A stretch of 46,423 nt of DNA from assembly GCA_030525685.1 (NCBI GenBank), contig JAUNEG010000016.1:1-46423 (forward strand), read 5' to 3'. The notes under the pieces were generated by a model that made no database searches, was not told the origin of the DNA, and saw only the letters and a program-made list of their open reading frames with translations. Source of the stretch: Atopobiaceae bacterium (lineage in GTDB: Bacteria; Actinomycetota; Coriobacteriia; Coriobacteriales; Atopobiaceae). Positions 6,952 to 15,291 of the stretch are shown one piece after another (positions within the stretch are counted from its first letter, which is position 1; every line of letters begins with the position of its first letter). Both the position numbers and the translations under genes were made by a program.

Positions 6952-8723
6952 GCGAGTCGAAGCGCGACTACAGCAAGCGCGCCGCCGCGCGGCTCCTGCT
7001 GAGCCTGCTCGCGCCGTACAAGGTCACGCTCGCCGCGATCCTCGTGGCGGCGCTCTGCGACATGAGCGGCATGCTCTACATCCCCACGCAGCTCTCGGCC
7101 ATGGTGAACGTGGCCGTGAACTCGCGCGACATGAGCGCCCTCATGGGCCACGGCGTGGCCATGCTGATTGCCGCCTTCGTGGGCTCCGGCGGCTACATCG
7201 CCACCGTCTACCTCACGTCGCGCCTGTGTGCCAAGGTCGGTCGCGACCTGCGCCTGCGCGTCTACGAGGCGTCGCTGGCCTTCTCGGCCTCCGACTTCAA
7301 CGCCTTCGGCACGGGCTCCATGATCACGCGCACGCTCTCAGACGCCAACGTGGTCCAGCAGACGCTGCTCATGTCGATCCTTATGATCTTCCCGGTGCCC
7401 ATCGCCTGCGTGATCGCGGTGGCCCTGGCCTTCTCCACGGACGTGGTCATGGGCTGGCTGCTGCTGTCCGTGACGCTCACGGTCATCGCGATCTGCGTGG
7501 TGGCCGTGGCCAAGTCCGCGCCGATCTTCACGCGCCTGCAGGGCTTCGTCGACAACATGAACACGCGCCTGCGCGAGTCCATCACCGGCGTGCGCGTGAT
7601 CCGCGCCTTCGGCAAGGAGGCCCACGAGCGCGGTCGTCTGGACGAGACCTTCACCGACTTCGCCACCAACGCGATTCGCGTGAACGTGGTCTTCGCGCTC
7701 ACGGACTCGATCACGTTCTTCCTCATGAACGCCGTGGAGGCGGCGATCATGTGGGTCGGCGCGGGCCGCGTGGGCGCGCACGCCATGCAGATCGGCTCGA
7801 TCTCGGCGCTCGTGGAGTACGCGATGCTCATCATGCTGTTCCTCATGATGGCGCAGTTCGCGATCCTGCAGGTGCCCCGCGCGCTGGCGTGCCTCACGCG
7901 CGCCGCCGACGTGCTGGACGTGGACCCGGAGATCGCCGACGACGCGTGCGCCGTGGCGCTGCCCGCCGGCGAGCGCGGCGAGGAGGTCGCGCGCTTCGAC
8001 CACGTGAGCATGCGCTTCTCGGACGCCGACGAGGACACGCTCCACGACATCAGCTTCGCGCTGCGCCGCGGCGAGGTCACCGCGATCATCGGCAACACCG
8101 GATCGGGCAAGTCCACGGTGGCGCGCATGCTGCTGCGCTTCAACGACGCGACGGGCGGCAGCCTGAGCTTCGGCGGCGTTGACGTGCGCCGGCTCACCCA
8201 GGCCGACCTGCGCGCGCGCATCGCGTACGTGCCGCAGAAGGCGTGGCTCTTCTCGGGCACCATCGCCGAGAACCTGCGCCACGGCGACGCCTCCGCGAGC
8301 GACGCGCGCCTGTGGCACGCGCTCGACGTGGCCCAGGCGGGCTTCGTGCGCGATCTGCCCGACGCGCTCGGGACGCGCGTGGCCCAGGGCGGCACGAACT
8401 TCTCGGGCGGTCAGCGCCAGCGCCTGGCGATCGCCCGCGCCCTCGTGCGCCGCGCGGACCTCTACGTCTTCGACGACTCGTTCTCCGCGCTCGACTACAA
8501 GACCGACGCCGCGCTGCGCCACGCGCTCGCCGACGAGCTCACGGACGCGGCGACCCTCATCATCGCCCAGCGCGTGAGCACGATCCACGACGCGGACCAG
8601 ATCGTGGTCCTCAAGGACGGAGAGGTGGTGGGCCTGGGCCGGCACGATGAGCTCATGGGGAGCTGTCCCACCTACCGCGAGATCGCCGAGTCCCAGTCGA
8701 GGGGAGGTGCCGCCGATGAGTAG
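6948..8723 (+). CDS. Heterodimeric ABC exporter, half with degenerate ATPase site
   Basis: 591 aa: a six-helix type IV exporter membrane domain (residues about 1-330), then an ATPase domain. Walker A GNTGSGKS is at 382-389, signature FSGGQRQR at 485-492 and Walker B LYVFDD at 505-510. The residue after Walker B is Asp510 instead of the catalytic Glu, the mark of the non-hydrolysing site in heterodimers of the BmrCD/TM287-288/EfrCD type. The ATG at 6948 overlaps the marR stop by 4 bp; the frame is open to 6408, but that extension overlaps marR and lacks a ribosome-binding site. It probably exports drugs or small lipophilic compounds, substrate unknown. Confidence 0.9.
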   Translation: MSESKRDYSKRAAARLLLSLLAPYKVTLAAILVAALCDMSGMLYIPTQLSAMVNVAVNSRDMSALMGHGVAMLIAAFVGSGGYIATVYLTSRLCAKVGRDLRLRVYEASLAFSASDFNAFGTGSMITRTLSDANVVQQTLLMSILMIFPVPIACVIAVALAFSTDVVMGWLLLSVTLTVIAICVVAVAKSAPIFTRLQGFVDNMNTRLRESITGVRVIRAFGKEAHERGRLDETFTDFATNAIRVNVVFALTDSITFFLMNAVEAAIMWVGAGRVGAHAMQIGSISALVEYAMLIMLFLMMAQFAILQVPRALACLTRAADVLDVDPEIADDACAVALPAGERGEEVARFDHVSMRFSDADEDTLHDISFALRRGEVTAIIGNTGSGKSTVARMLLRFNDATGGSLSFGGVDVRRLTQADLRARIAYVPQKAWLFSGTIAENLRHGDASASDARLWHALDVAQAGFVRDLPDALGTRVAQGGTNFSGGQRQRLAIARALVRRADLYVFDDSFSALDYKTDAALRHALADELTDAATLIIAQRVSTIHDADQIVVLKDGEVVGLGRHDELMGSCPTYREIAESQSRGGAADE

Positions 8724-10578
8724 CGAGAAGGACCGCGAGCTCGACCAGGCGACCGAGCTCGGGCGCGGCGAGGCCGTCGCGCCCGCCGCGGAGGAGGAGC
8801 TCGAGGTGCCCGCCGATGCGCTCGGCACCGCCCGACGCCTGTGGGACGCCGCGCGCGGCCAGCGCTGGAGGCTCGTCGTGGCCACCGTGTACTCGGTGCT
8901 CTACGTGTGCGGCTCGCTCGGGGCGACCGCCTACAGCGCACACCTGATCGACCTGCTCTGGGCCAACATCCAGGACGCCTTCGCGGAGGGTGAGCCCTTC
9001 GTCGCCGCCATCGGCAACGGCGGCGAGGAGATCCTCGTGTTTCTCGGCATCTGGACCGCCGCGTGGCTCTTCTACACCGTGCAGGTGCTCGTCATGGCGA
9101 GCTTCGCGGAGCGGCTCAACCTCGGCCTGCGGCGCCGCATCGGCGAGAAGTGCGCGCGGCTGCCGCTGTCCTACTACGACGCGCACCAGCCCGGCGACAC
9201 GATCAGCCGCGTGACCAACGACCTCGACAAGGTCTCCGAGGTGCTGCAGCGCGGCCTGCTCCAGCTGCTGATCGCCGTCACCATGGTGGGCGGCGCCATC
9301 GTCATGATGTCCACCTACGACCTCGCGCTCACGGGCGTCTTCGTGGCGTTCGCGCTGGTGGCGACCGTCGTCACCAAGGTCGTCACCGCCGCCACGCTCA
9401 AGGTCGCCGCCGCGCGCCAGGCCGCGCTCGGCGAGCTCACCGGGCGCGTTGAGGAGGCCTACTCCGGCCGCGCCGTGATCAAGGCGTTCGGTCGCGAGGA
9501 GGCGAGCCTGGCCGACGTGCGCGACGCCGCCGAGCGCCTCGCCGAGACGAGCTGCGCCGCCGACTTCGTGGCCAACGTCATCGCGCCGGCCATCCGCTTC
9601 CTGATGCGCCTGTGCCAGGTGACCGTGGGTCTTCTCGCCGGCGGCATGCTCGTCATGGGGCAGATCTCCGTCGGCGTGTTCCAGGCGTTCTTCCAGTACG
9701 TCATGCAGGCGTCCGAGCCGTTCACGCAGCTCTCGCTCACGGTGAACATGCTGCAGGGCGCGCTGGCCGCCGCCGAGCGCGTGTTCCGCCTGCTCGACGA
9801 GGCCGAGGTCGTGCCCGACCCCGCGGCGCCGGCCGAGCTGCCGGAGGTCGTGGAGGGCCGCGTGGCCTTTGAGCGCGTGCGCTTTGGCTACGCGCCGGAC
9901 CGCCCGCTCATGCGCGACGTCTCGCTCGTGGCCGAGCCGGGGCGGAAGGTGGCCATCGTCGGAGCCACGGGCGCGGGCAAGACGACGCTCATCAACCTGC
10001 TCATGCGCTTCTACGAGGTCGACGGCGGGCGGATCACGCTCGACGGCGTGGACACCCGCGAGCTCACGCGCGCGGACCTGCGACGCCAGTTCGGCATGGT
10101 GCTGCAGGACGCGTGGCTCTTCGAGGGCACCATCGCCGAGAACATCGCCTACGGCAAGCCCGGCGCCACGCGCGAGGAGGTGGAGGCGGCGGCCCGCGCG
10201 GCGCGCGTGGACTTCTTCGTGCGCACGCTGCCGCACGGCTACGACACGCTGCTCTCCAACGACGCGGAGAACATCAGCCAGGGCCAGCGCCAGCTGCTCA
10301 CCATCGCGCGCGCCATGCTCACCGACCCGGCGATCCTCATCCTCGACGAGGCCACCTCGAGCGTGGACACCCGCACCGAGCAGGCCATCGTTCGCGCGAT
10401 GGAGGCCATCATGGAGAACCGCACGAGCTTCGTGATCGCGCACCGGCTCTCGACGATCGTCGACGCCGACCTCATCCTCGTGATGGAGGCGGGCAACATC
10501 ATCGAGCAGGGCGCGCACGAGGAGCTGCTGGCCGCCGGCGGCGCCTACGCCGAGCTGTACCGCTCGCAGTTCGCGTAG
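8716..10578 (+). CDS. Heterodimeric ABC exporter, half with catalytic ATPase site
   Basis: 620 aa. A hydrophilic Glu-rich N-terminal extension of about 35 residues precedes six membrane helices and the ATPase domain. Walker A GATGAGKT is at 416-423, the signature is ISQGQ (520-524) in place of SGGQ, and Walker B ILILDE carries the catalytic Glu545, followed by a canonical D-loop. In the dimer this signature faces the partner's degenerate Walker B, so the asymmetry is reciprocal and the two genes clearly encode one transporter. ATG 8716 lies 5 bp after GGGGAGGTGC and overlaps the upstream stop by 8 bp. Confidence 0.92.
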   Translation: MSSEKDRELDQATELGRGEAVAPAAEEELEVPADALGTARRLWDAARGQRWRLVVATVYSVLYVCGSLGATAYSAHLIDLLWANIQDAFAEGEPFVAAIGNGGEEILVFLGIWTAAWLFYTVQVLVMASFAERLNLGLRRRIGEKCARLPLSYYDAHQPGDTISRVTNDLDKVSEVLQRGLLQLLIAVTMVGGAIVMMSTYDLALTGVFVAFALVATVVTKVVTAATLKVAAARQAALGELTGRVEEAYSGRAVIKAFGREEASLADVRDAAERLAETSCAADFVANVIAPAIRFLMRLCQVTVGLLAGGMLVMGQISVGVFQAFFQYVMQASEPFTQLSLTVNMLQGALAAAERVFRLLDEAEVVPDPAAPAELPEVVEGRVAFERVRFGYAPDRPLMRDVSLVAEPGRKVAIVGATGAGKTTLINLLMRFYEVDGGRITLDGVDTRELTRADLRRQFGMVLQDAWLFEGTIAENIAYGKPGATREEVEAAARAARVDFFVRTLPHGYDTLLSNDAENISQGQRQLLTIARAMLTDPAILILDEATSSVDTRTEQAIVRAMEAIMENRTSFVIAHRLSTIVDADLILVMEAGNIIEQGAHEELLAAGGAYAELYRSQFA

Positions 10579-10598
10579 CGCGCCGCGGGCGCGCGGCC

Positions 10599-10605
10599 CT
10601 TCTCG
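10599..10605 (+). repeat. CTTCTCG heptamer, example just after an operon stop
   Basis: This is one of many copies of CTTCTCG/CGAGAAG in the gene gaps. It stands 20 bp after the stop at 10578 and directly before the 41-bp array. Gap copies I located on the plus strand start at 3847, 6301, 10599, 18593, 20083, 20478, 34425, 34578, 36707, 36783, 43019 and 44830. On the minus strand they start at 10706, 10865, 12862, 13098, 18715, 20572, 20596, 34692, 37085, 44631 and 44779. Confidence 0.85.
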
Positions 10606-10620
10606 CCCCGCGCCGCGTCC

Positions 10621-10852
10621 GTCCCGGAATCCGGGATGTTCTCGCCGTCGGGCGCTGGGCTGTCCCGGAATCCGGGGTGTTCCCCGCCCGCGATGCCTCC
10701 GCGTGCGAGAAGGTCGCCAATTCCGGGACGGGAACACGGCCACGAAGCGGAATGTCGCCAATTTCCGAACAGGTAAGCTACCGAAGCGCGGAAGGTCGCC
10801 AATTCTCGGACAGGCATACGGCCGAGGTGCGGAAGGCCGTCAATTCCGGGAC
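10621..10852. repeat. Phased 41-bp inverted-repeat array, locus 1 (GTCGCCAATTCCGGGAC family)
   Basis: Six 24-nt units fill the gap between two convergent operons. Two units in reverse orientation start GTCCCGGAAT at 10621 and 10662, 41 bp apart. Four forward units have their GTCGCCAA (or variant) core at 10713, 10754, 10795 and 10836, again exactly 41 bp apart. The forward consensus is GCGGAAGGTC followed by GCCAATTCCGGGAC; GAA near one end and ATTCC-GGAC at the other are constant, while the centre varies. The 17-nt spacers are also loosely related (ACGGCC is recurrent). The unit at 10705 includes CGAGAAGG. A second locus of the same family is at 18558. Confidence 0.93.
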
Positions 10853-10876
10853 GCCGCCCCGGGGCGAGAAGGACCG

Positions 10877-11107
10877 CTAGTCGCAGGCCCCGCAGGACTC
10901 GCACTTCTCGCTCTTGGGCGCGCCGCCCTTGCCGCGCTGGTCGGTGTTGTAGAAGCCGGAGCCCTTGAAGACGATGCCGGAGGGGTCGAAGACGCGCTCG
11001 GCCTCGCGACTGCAGCCGGGGCAGCTCACCGTGGGGTGGGCGCTCATCGGGTGCTCCACCTCGAACGTGATCCCGCAGTTGGGGCAGTGATAGTCGTAGC
11101 GTGCCAT
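10877..11107 (-). CDS. FmdB-family zinc ribbon protein
   Basis: 76 aa. The N-terminus 'MARYDYHCPNCG' and a second Cys pair (CPGC, 30-ish) form the zinc ribbon of the FmdB/CxxC_CxxC_SSSS family. 'GSGFYNTD' after the ribbon is diagnostic. The tail ends 'CESCGACD', adding three more Cys. The family's function is unsettled, with a regulatory or ribosome-associated role proposed. The start at 11107 follows GGAGGG at 4-5 bp; longer in-frame options upstream lack conservation. It converges on the ABC exporter operon with only the repeat array between. Confidence 0.9.
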   Translation of the reverse strand: MARYDYHCPNCGITFEVEHPMSAHPTVSCPGCSREAERVFDPSGIVFKGSGFYNTDQRGKGGAPKSEKCESCGACD

Positions 11108-11188
11108 GGTACCCTCCGAACGTGACGCGTGTTCAAACGTCTGATACTTTACCCAACCTTTCGGCGAATTCTCCCGGGATCGCCGAAC

Positions 11189-11194
11189 TATGAT
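11189..11194 (+). promoter_or_regulatory. Putative -10 box of HAD-TPK gene
   Basis: TATGAT sits 26 bp before the ATG at 11220. It overlaps two in-frame ATG triplets (11190, 11193), which argues against those being the start. Confidence 0.45.
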
Positions 11195-11219
11195 GGTCCT
11201 CACCGACGAAGGGGGAGCG

Positions 11220-12563
11220 ATGGACATCTCGGGCGCGATCTTCGACTGCGACGGCACGCTGGTGGACTCGATGGGCATGTGGCACTCGGTCTGCCAGCGG
11301 CTCTTCGACGCGTACGGCGCCGGCGAGGCGCCGGACGAGCGCCTCGAGCCGATCTCCCTGCGCGACGGCTGCGCGCTCATGCACGACGAGTACGGAATGG
11401 GGGAGTCGGCCGACGCCCTCTATGAGGAGCTCTGCGCTCTCGTGCGCGACTCCTACGAGCACGAGGTGGCGCTCATGCCCGGCGCGCGCGCGTTTCTCGA
11501 CGAGCTCGCCGCCGCGGGCGTGCCGATGGTCCTGGCCAGCTCCACGCCGGTGCGCGAGCTGCGCTCGGCGCTGGCGGCCCACGGCCTGGAGGGCTACTTC
11601 GCGGACGTCGTGAGCACCGAGGACGTGGGGGGGCGCGACAAGGAGTTCCCCGACGTCTACCTGGAGGCGGCTCGCCGTCTGGGCACGCCGCGCGAGAGCA
11701 CGTGGGTCTTCGAGGACGCTCCGTTTGGCGTGCGCACGGCGCGGCGGGCGGGCTTTGCCGTGGTCGGCCTCATGAACGACCACGACGGCCGGCGCGAGGA
11801 GGACGTGCGGCCCTGGTGCGACGTCTTCGCGCACGGCTTCGCGGAGCTCTCGCCCGCGCTGCTGCGCGACTACGAGCGTCCGGTCGCCGCGCACGGGGAG
11901 CCCCTGCGCGCGCTCGTGGTCGCCGGCTCGCCCGAGCTCAGCTCGCCGTCGCTCGTGGCGCGGCTCGCCGACGAGGCGGGCTACGTCGTCGTGGCCGACG
12001 CGGGCGCGGACGTCTGTCGCGCGGCGGGCGTGGTGCCCGACCTGTTCTGCGGCGACGGCGACTCCGCGAGCGAGGGCGCCGCTGCCTGGGCCCGCGGCGC
12101 GGCCCGCGCGACCGTGAGCTTCCCGTCCGAGAAGTACGCGACCGACCTCGCGCTCGCCATCGACGCCGCCCGCCACGAGGCGGCGCGCCGCGGGGCCCCG
12201 CTCGCCCTCACGCTCACGTGCGCCTCCGGCGGACGGCCCGACCACGCGCTCGCGGTGGTGGGCCAGCTCGCGGACGCCGGCTGCGCGTCGGCGCGCCTCG
12301 TGGAGGACGGCTTCGAGATGCGCGTCGTCTCCGCGGCGGGGGAGAGCCGCTGGGAGCTGGGGCCGGAGGCCGTCGGGCGCACGTTCTCGGCCATCGCGGT
12401 GGCGCCGGGCACGCGCGTGGACGAGAGGGGCATGCGCTGGGAGCTCACTGACAAGCCGATGGGGCTTCTCGGCGACCTGGGCGTCTCCAACGTCGTGACC
12501 GCGCCGGACGCCGCCGTGACCTGCCGTTCCGGAGCCGTGGCCGCGTTCCTGCTGCACGACTGA
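11220..12563 (+). CDS. HAD phosphatase - thiamine pyrophosphokinase fusion
   Basis: 447 aa in two parts. Residues 1-215 are a HAD hydrolase: motif I FDCDGT (Asp9, Asp11), motif II ASST (106-109), motif III Lys141 and motif IV FEDAP (164-168), with a beta-phosphoglucomutase-like cap. Residues 230-447 are a thiamine pyrophosphokinase: ADAGAD (259-264), CGDGDS (277-282), KYATD (305-309), GGRPDH (337-342) and SNVV (423-426). The second domain converts thiamine plus ATP to thiamine diphosphate. The first may remove phosphate from thiamine monophosphate and feed it the free vitamin; that substrate is inference. ATG 11220 follows AAGGGGGA. No TPP riboswitch was seen. Confidence 0.88.
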   Translation: MDISGAIFDCDGTLVDSMGMWHSVCQRLFDAYGAGEAPDERLEPISLRDGCALMHDEYGMGESADALYEELCALVRDSYEHEVALMPGARAFLDELAAAGVPMVLASSTPVRELRSALAAHGLEGYFADVVSTEDVGGRDKEFPDVYLEAARRLGTPRESTWVFEDAPFGVRTARRAGFAVVGLMNDHDGRREEDVRPWCDVFAHGFAELSPALLRDYERPVAAHGEPLRALVVAGSPELSSPSLVARLADEAGYVVVADAGADVCRAAGVVPDLFCGDGDSASEGAAAWARGAARATVSFPSEKYATDLALAIDAARHEAARRGAPLALTLTCASGGRPDHALAVVGQLADAGCASARLVEDGFEMRVVSAAGESRWELGPEAVGRTFSAIAVAPGTRVDERGMRWELTDKPMGLLGDLGVSNVVTAPDAAVTCRSGAVAAFLLHD

Positions 12564-12728
12564 ACCCAAACCCTCCGCGCCTGCGGGGGCGTCCCAGAGG
12601 GTTTGGGTTCGCCGCGTCGCCCGGGCTGCGCGCACGGTCCGCAAACCCGCAGGTAGGAAGGTGGACAAGTGATCGATGGTCTCGCGCGTCCGGATTTCTG
12701 AACCCAAACCCGTTTTGGGTTTGGGTCC
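12562..12728. repeat. GAACCCAAACCC inverted-repeat element, locus 1
   Basis: Arms: GAACCCAAACCCTC at 12562-12575 (overlapping the thiN stop), its inverse at 12597-12610, GAACCCAAACCC at 12700-12711 and an inverse with one change at 12717-12728. The segment 12597-12711 has arms pointing inward at both ends and a core of about 89 bp. Part of that core resembles the core of the second locus (28553-28668). Read the other way, 12562-12610 and 12700-12728 are hairpins. Confidence 0.85.
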
Positions 12729-12809
12729 GAAGCCGCCCCCGCAGACCGCCCGCAGGCCCCACCGGTTGCGCCTCACGACAGAAACGCCACAAATGCTTGT
12801 TGTTTTGTG

Positions 12810-12837
12810 TTGCGGCGCCGGCGGCGTGTGCTATAGT
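12810..12837 (+). promoter_or_regulatory. rpmB promoter with extended -10
   Basis: TTGCGG (12810-12815), 16 bp, TATAGT (12832-12837) preceded by TG one base upstream. The upstream stretch 12730-12809 contains nothing else I recognise. Confidence 0.7.
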
Positions 12838-12894
12838 TGGCGAGCTGTGTAAAAGCGGGCGCGAGAAGAGCGCCGCGCCCCCGAGGAGGTTCGC

Positions 12895-13083
12895 ATGTCC
12901 AAGGTCTGTGAGTTCTGCGGCAAGCACGCCGTCGCCGGTCATTCCATCAGCCACTCCCACCGTGTGGTGAACCGCACGTTCAAGCCCAACATCCAGCGCG
13001 TCACCGTGGTCGTCGACGGTCACCGTCGCAAGGCCAACGTGTGCTCCCGCTGCCTGAAGTCCGGCAAGGTCGCGCGCAGCTAG
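12895..13083 (+). CDS. rpmB: 50S ribosomal protein L28
   Basis: 62 aa, normal length. 'MSKVCEFCGK...VAGHSISHSHR' and 'VCSRCLKSGKV' match bacterial L28. The two CxxC pairs (CEFC, CSRC) make it the zinc-binding C+ form. ATG 12895 follows GAGGAGGTT. The gene is monocistronic, between its own promoter and terminator. Confidence 0.97.
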   Translation: MSKVCEFCGKHAVAGHSISHSHRVVNRTFKPNIQRVTVVVDGHRRKANVCSRCLKSGKVARS

Positions 13084-13107
13084 TTCCGCACAGGGATCGA
13101 GAAGCAG

Positions 13108-13134
13108 GGGGCCGTCCGCGGACGGCCCCTTTTT
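13108..13134 (+). terminator. rpmB Rho-independent terminator
   Basis: GGGGCCGTCC paired with GGACGGCCCC, followed by five T. A CGAGAAG motif (13098-13104) stands directly before it. Confidence 0.92.
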
Positions 13135-13176
13135 CTGTGCCGTCGCGGGCGCGCGTCCTTATCGCGGTCCCTGCGC

Positions 13177-13182
13177 TATAAT
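13177..13182 (+). promoter_or_regulatory. -10 box of asp23-fakA-recG operon
   Basis: Consensus TATAAT 43 bp before the ATG at 13225. No good -35 is evident. Confidence 0.6.
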
Positions 13183-13224
13183 CGTCTGCACAAGACAGCT
13201 CTTCCGTCCTGAGAGGAGTTCCGC

Positions 13225-13572
13225 ATGTCAGGTGTTGTTCCGGGTACGCTGAGGGTCTCCAACGACTGCATCGCAGACCTCGCCGGCTATGCCGCGCTCG
13301 AGTGCTACGGCGTCGTGGGCATGGCCGTGATCGACGAGCAGGCCGGCGTCGCCCGCCTGCTCCCCTCCGCGCGCCTGCGCAAGGGCATCGACGTCGCCGC
13401 CGCAAACGGCCGCGTGAGCGTCGACCTGCACGTCATCGTGGAGCAGGGCGTCAACATGGCGGCGCTGGTGGACAACCTCACGAGCTCCGTGAAGTTCCTC
13501 CTCAAGCAGATCGCCGAGCTTGAGAGCGTGGACGTCCGCGTCCACATCGAGGGCCTGCGCAACGCGCGCTAG
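13225..13572 (+). CDS. Asp23/Gls24 family envelope stress protein (YloU-like)
   Basis: 115 aa DUF322/Asp23 domain covering almost the whole protein: 'GTLRVSNDCIADLAGYAALECYGVVGM' region at the start and 'VNMAALVDNLTSSVKFLLKQI' in the second half. In Firmicutes the homologue sits next to the fatty acid kinase gene (yloU-yloV), exactly as here, and Asp23 proteins are membrane-linked with an envelope role. The ribosome-binding site is GAGAGGAG. It is followed after 45 bp by fakA in the same direction. Confidence 0.9.
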   Translation: MSGVVPGTLRVSNDCIADLAGYAALECYGVVGMAVIDEQAGVARLLPSARLRKGIDVAAANGRVSVDLHVIVEQGVNMAALVDNLTSSVKFLLKQIAELESVDVRVHIEGLRNAR

Positions 13573-13617
13573 AACCCCCGCACAAGACAGGCCCGCGTCA
13601 AGAAGAGGTCCACGAAG

Positions 13618-15288
13618 ATGATTTCGACCGTCATCCGCACTTGCTTCCCCGCTGCCGCCAAGGTCGTGGCGGACCGCGCCGAGGAGATCAACAAGCTCAA
13701 CGTCTTCCCCGTTCCCGACGGCGACACCGGCACTAACATGTCGCTCACGCTGGGCACCGTCGTCCGCGAGGTGGAGGCCCTGCCCGCCAGCGCCTCCATG
13801 GAGGACGTCTCCATGGCGATCACGCACGGCTCGCTCATGGGCGCCCGCGGCAACTCTGGCGTCATCACGAGCCAGATCCTGCGCGGCTTGGCCGAGGGCC
13901 TCTGCGACGCCAAGGACCCGGCGCACGCCACCCCGGCCGACGTCGCCCACGCGTTCCGCCGCGGCGTGAGGGTCGCCTTCAAGGCCGTCCGCAAGCCGGT
14001 CGAGGGCACCATCCTCACCGTCCTGCGCGACGTCTCCGCCAAGGCGGACCAGCTCGAGAAGAACAAGGTCCTCGGCTGGCGCGAGATGCTCGACGCCCTC
14101 GTCGTCGAGGCCTACGAGTCCGTCGCCCGCACGCCGGAGCTCCTGCCCGTCCTCAAGGAGAACGGCGTCGTCGACTCCGGCGCCTTCGGCTTCGCGGTCT
14201 TCTTCGAGGCCTTCGTCAACGCTGCCACCGGCAAGGCCGGCGAGCTCACCGACTTCAAGACCACGGTGGACGCCAAGGCCGACGTCTCCTCCAAGGTCGC
14301 CATCGAGCTCAACGACGACTGGGAGGGCTCGGAGTTCCGCTACTGCAACGAGTTCCTCTTCAAGGCCGAGAGGGACTTCGACGTCGACGCCTCCCTCGCG
14401 CACCTCGCCACCCTCGGCGACTGCGAGCTGATCGTGGGCTCCTCCCCCGACTTCAAGGTGCACGTCCACTCCAACGAGCCCAACCGCGTGCTCGAGTACA
14501 TGCTCCAGTTCGGCCAGGTCTACGAGGTCTTCATCCACAACATGGACATGGAGTCCCACGACCGCACCGCCAAGATCGCCGCCGACCAGGCCGCCGAGGC
14601 CGAGAGGGCCGACGAGCCCAGGAAGCCGCTCGGCTTCGTGGCCGTCGCCGCCGGCTCCGGCGAGGAGGAGATCCTGCGCTCGCTGGGCGTCGACGTCGTC
14701 GTCTCCGGCGGCCAGACCATGAACCCCTCCACGGCCGACATCCTCGCCGCCATCGAGTCCGCCAACGCCGAGAGCGTCATCGTGCTCCCGGGCAACGGCA
14801 ACATCCGCATGGCCGCCGAGGCCGCGGCCACCGCCTGCGAGGACGCCAAGGTCGCCGTGGTCCCCACCAAGACCGTCCTGCAGGGCTTCTCGGCCATGTT
14901 CGTCGTGGACCCCGAGGGCACCCTCGAGGACAACGTCGCGGCCATGACCGAGGCCATCGCCGGCGTCCGCGGCGGCGAGGTCACCACCGCCGTGCGCGAC
15001 TCCCAGGCCGCCGACGGCACGCCGATTCACGACGGCGACGTCATGGGCATCCAGGACGACTCCATCGACGTCGTGGGCTCCGACGTGACGCAGGTCACCC
15101 TCGAGCTCATCAACAAGATGCAGGCCGAGGAGGAGGGCGACGCTCTCACGATCCTCGCCGGCCAGGACATGGACGACGAGACCTTCGAGGCGCTCGTGGC
15201 CGCCATCGAGGAGGCCCAGCCCGACCTCGAAGTCGACCCGCACCGCGGCGAGCAGCCGCTCTACCCCGTGATCTTCTCGATTGAGTAG
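13618..15288 (+). CDS. fakA: DAK2-domain fatty acid kinase catalytic subunit (YloV/FakA)
   Basis: 556 aa. The N-terminal DAK2 kinase domain has 'FPVPDGDTGTNM' (30-41), whose Asp residues bind Mg-ATP, and 'GARGNSGVITSQILRG' (about 79-94). A middle and C-terminal region follows, as in FakA. The enzyme phosphorylates fatty acids presented by FakB (DegV) proteins, making acyl-phosphate for PlsX/PlsY phospholipid synthesis; plsX lies 5 kb downstream. No fakB is in this window. The ribosome-binding site is AAGAGG, and recG follows after 3 bp. Confidence 0.9.
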   Translation: MISTVIRTCFPAAAKVVADRAEEINKLNVFPVPDGDTGTNMSLTLGTVVREVEALPASASMEDVSMAITHGSLMGARGNSGVITSQILRGLAEGLCDAKDPAHATPADVAHAFRRGVRVAFKAVRKPVEGTILTVLRDVSAKADQLEKNKVLGWREMLDALVVEAYESVARTPELLPVLKENGVVDSGAFGFAVFFEAFVNAATGKAGELTDFKTTVDAKADVSSKVAIELNDDWEGSEFRYCNEFLFKAERDFDVDASLAHLATLGDCELIVGSSPDFKVHVHSNEPNRVLEYMLQFGQVYEVFIHNMDMESHDRTAKIAADQAAEAERADEPRKPLGFVAVAAGSGEEEILRSLGVDVVVSGGQTMNPSTADILAAIESANAESVIVLPGNGNIRMAAEAAATACEDAKVAVVPTKTVLQGFSAMFVVDPEGTLEDNVAAMTEAIAGVRGGEVTTAVRDSQAADGTPIHDGDVMGIQDDSIDVVGSDVTQVTLELINKMQAEEEGDALTILAGQDMDDETFEALVAAIEEAQPDLEVDPHRGEQPLYPVIFSIE

Positions 15289-15291
15289 GCA

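Noticed and set aside
10705..10852. CRISPR array (24-nt repeats, regular spacers)
   Set aside because: Spacers are only 17 nt and resemble one another, units vary, inverted units lie beside them and no cas gene is present.
11108..11219. TPP riboswitch before the HAD-TPK gene
   Set aside because: No CTGAGA or ACCTGA-type core in this stretch.
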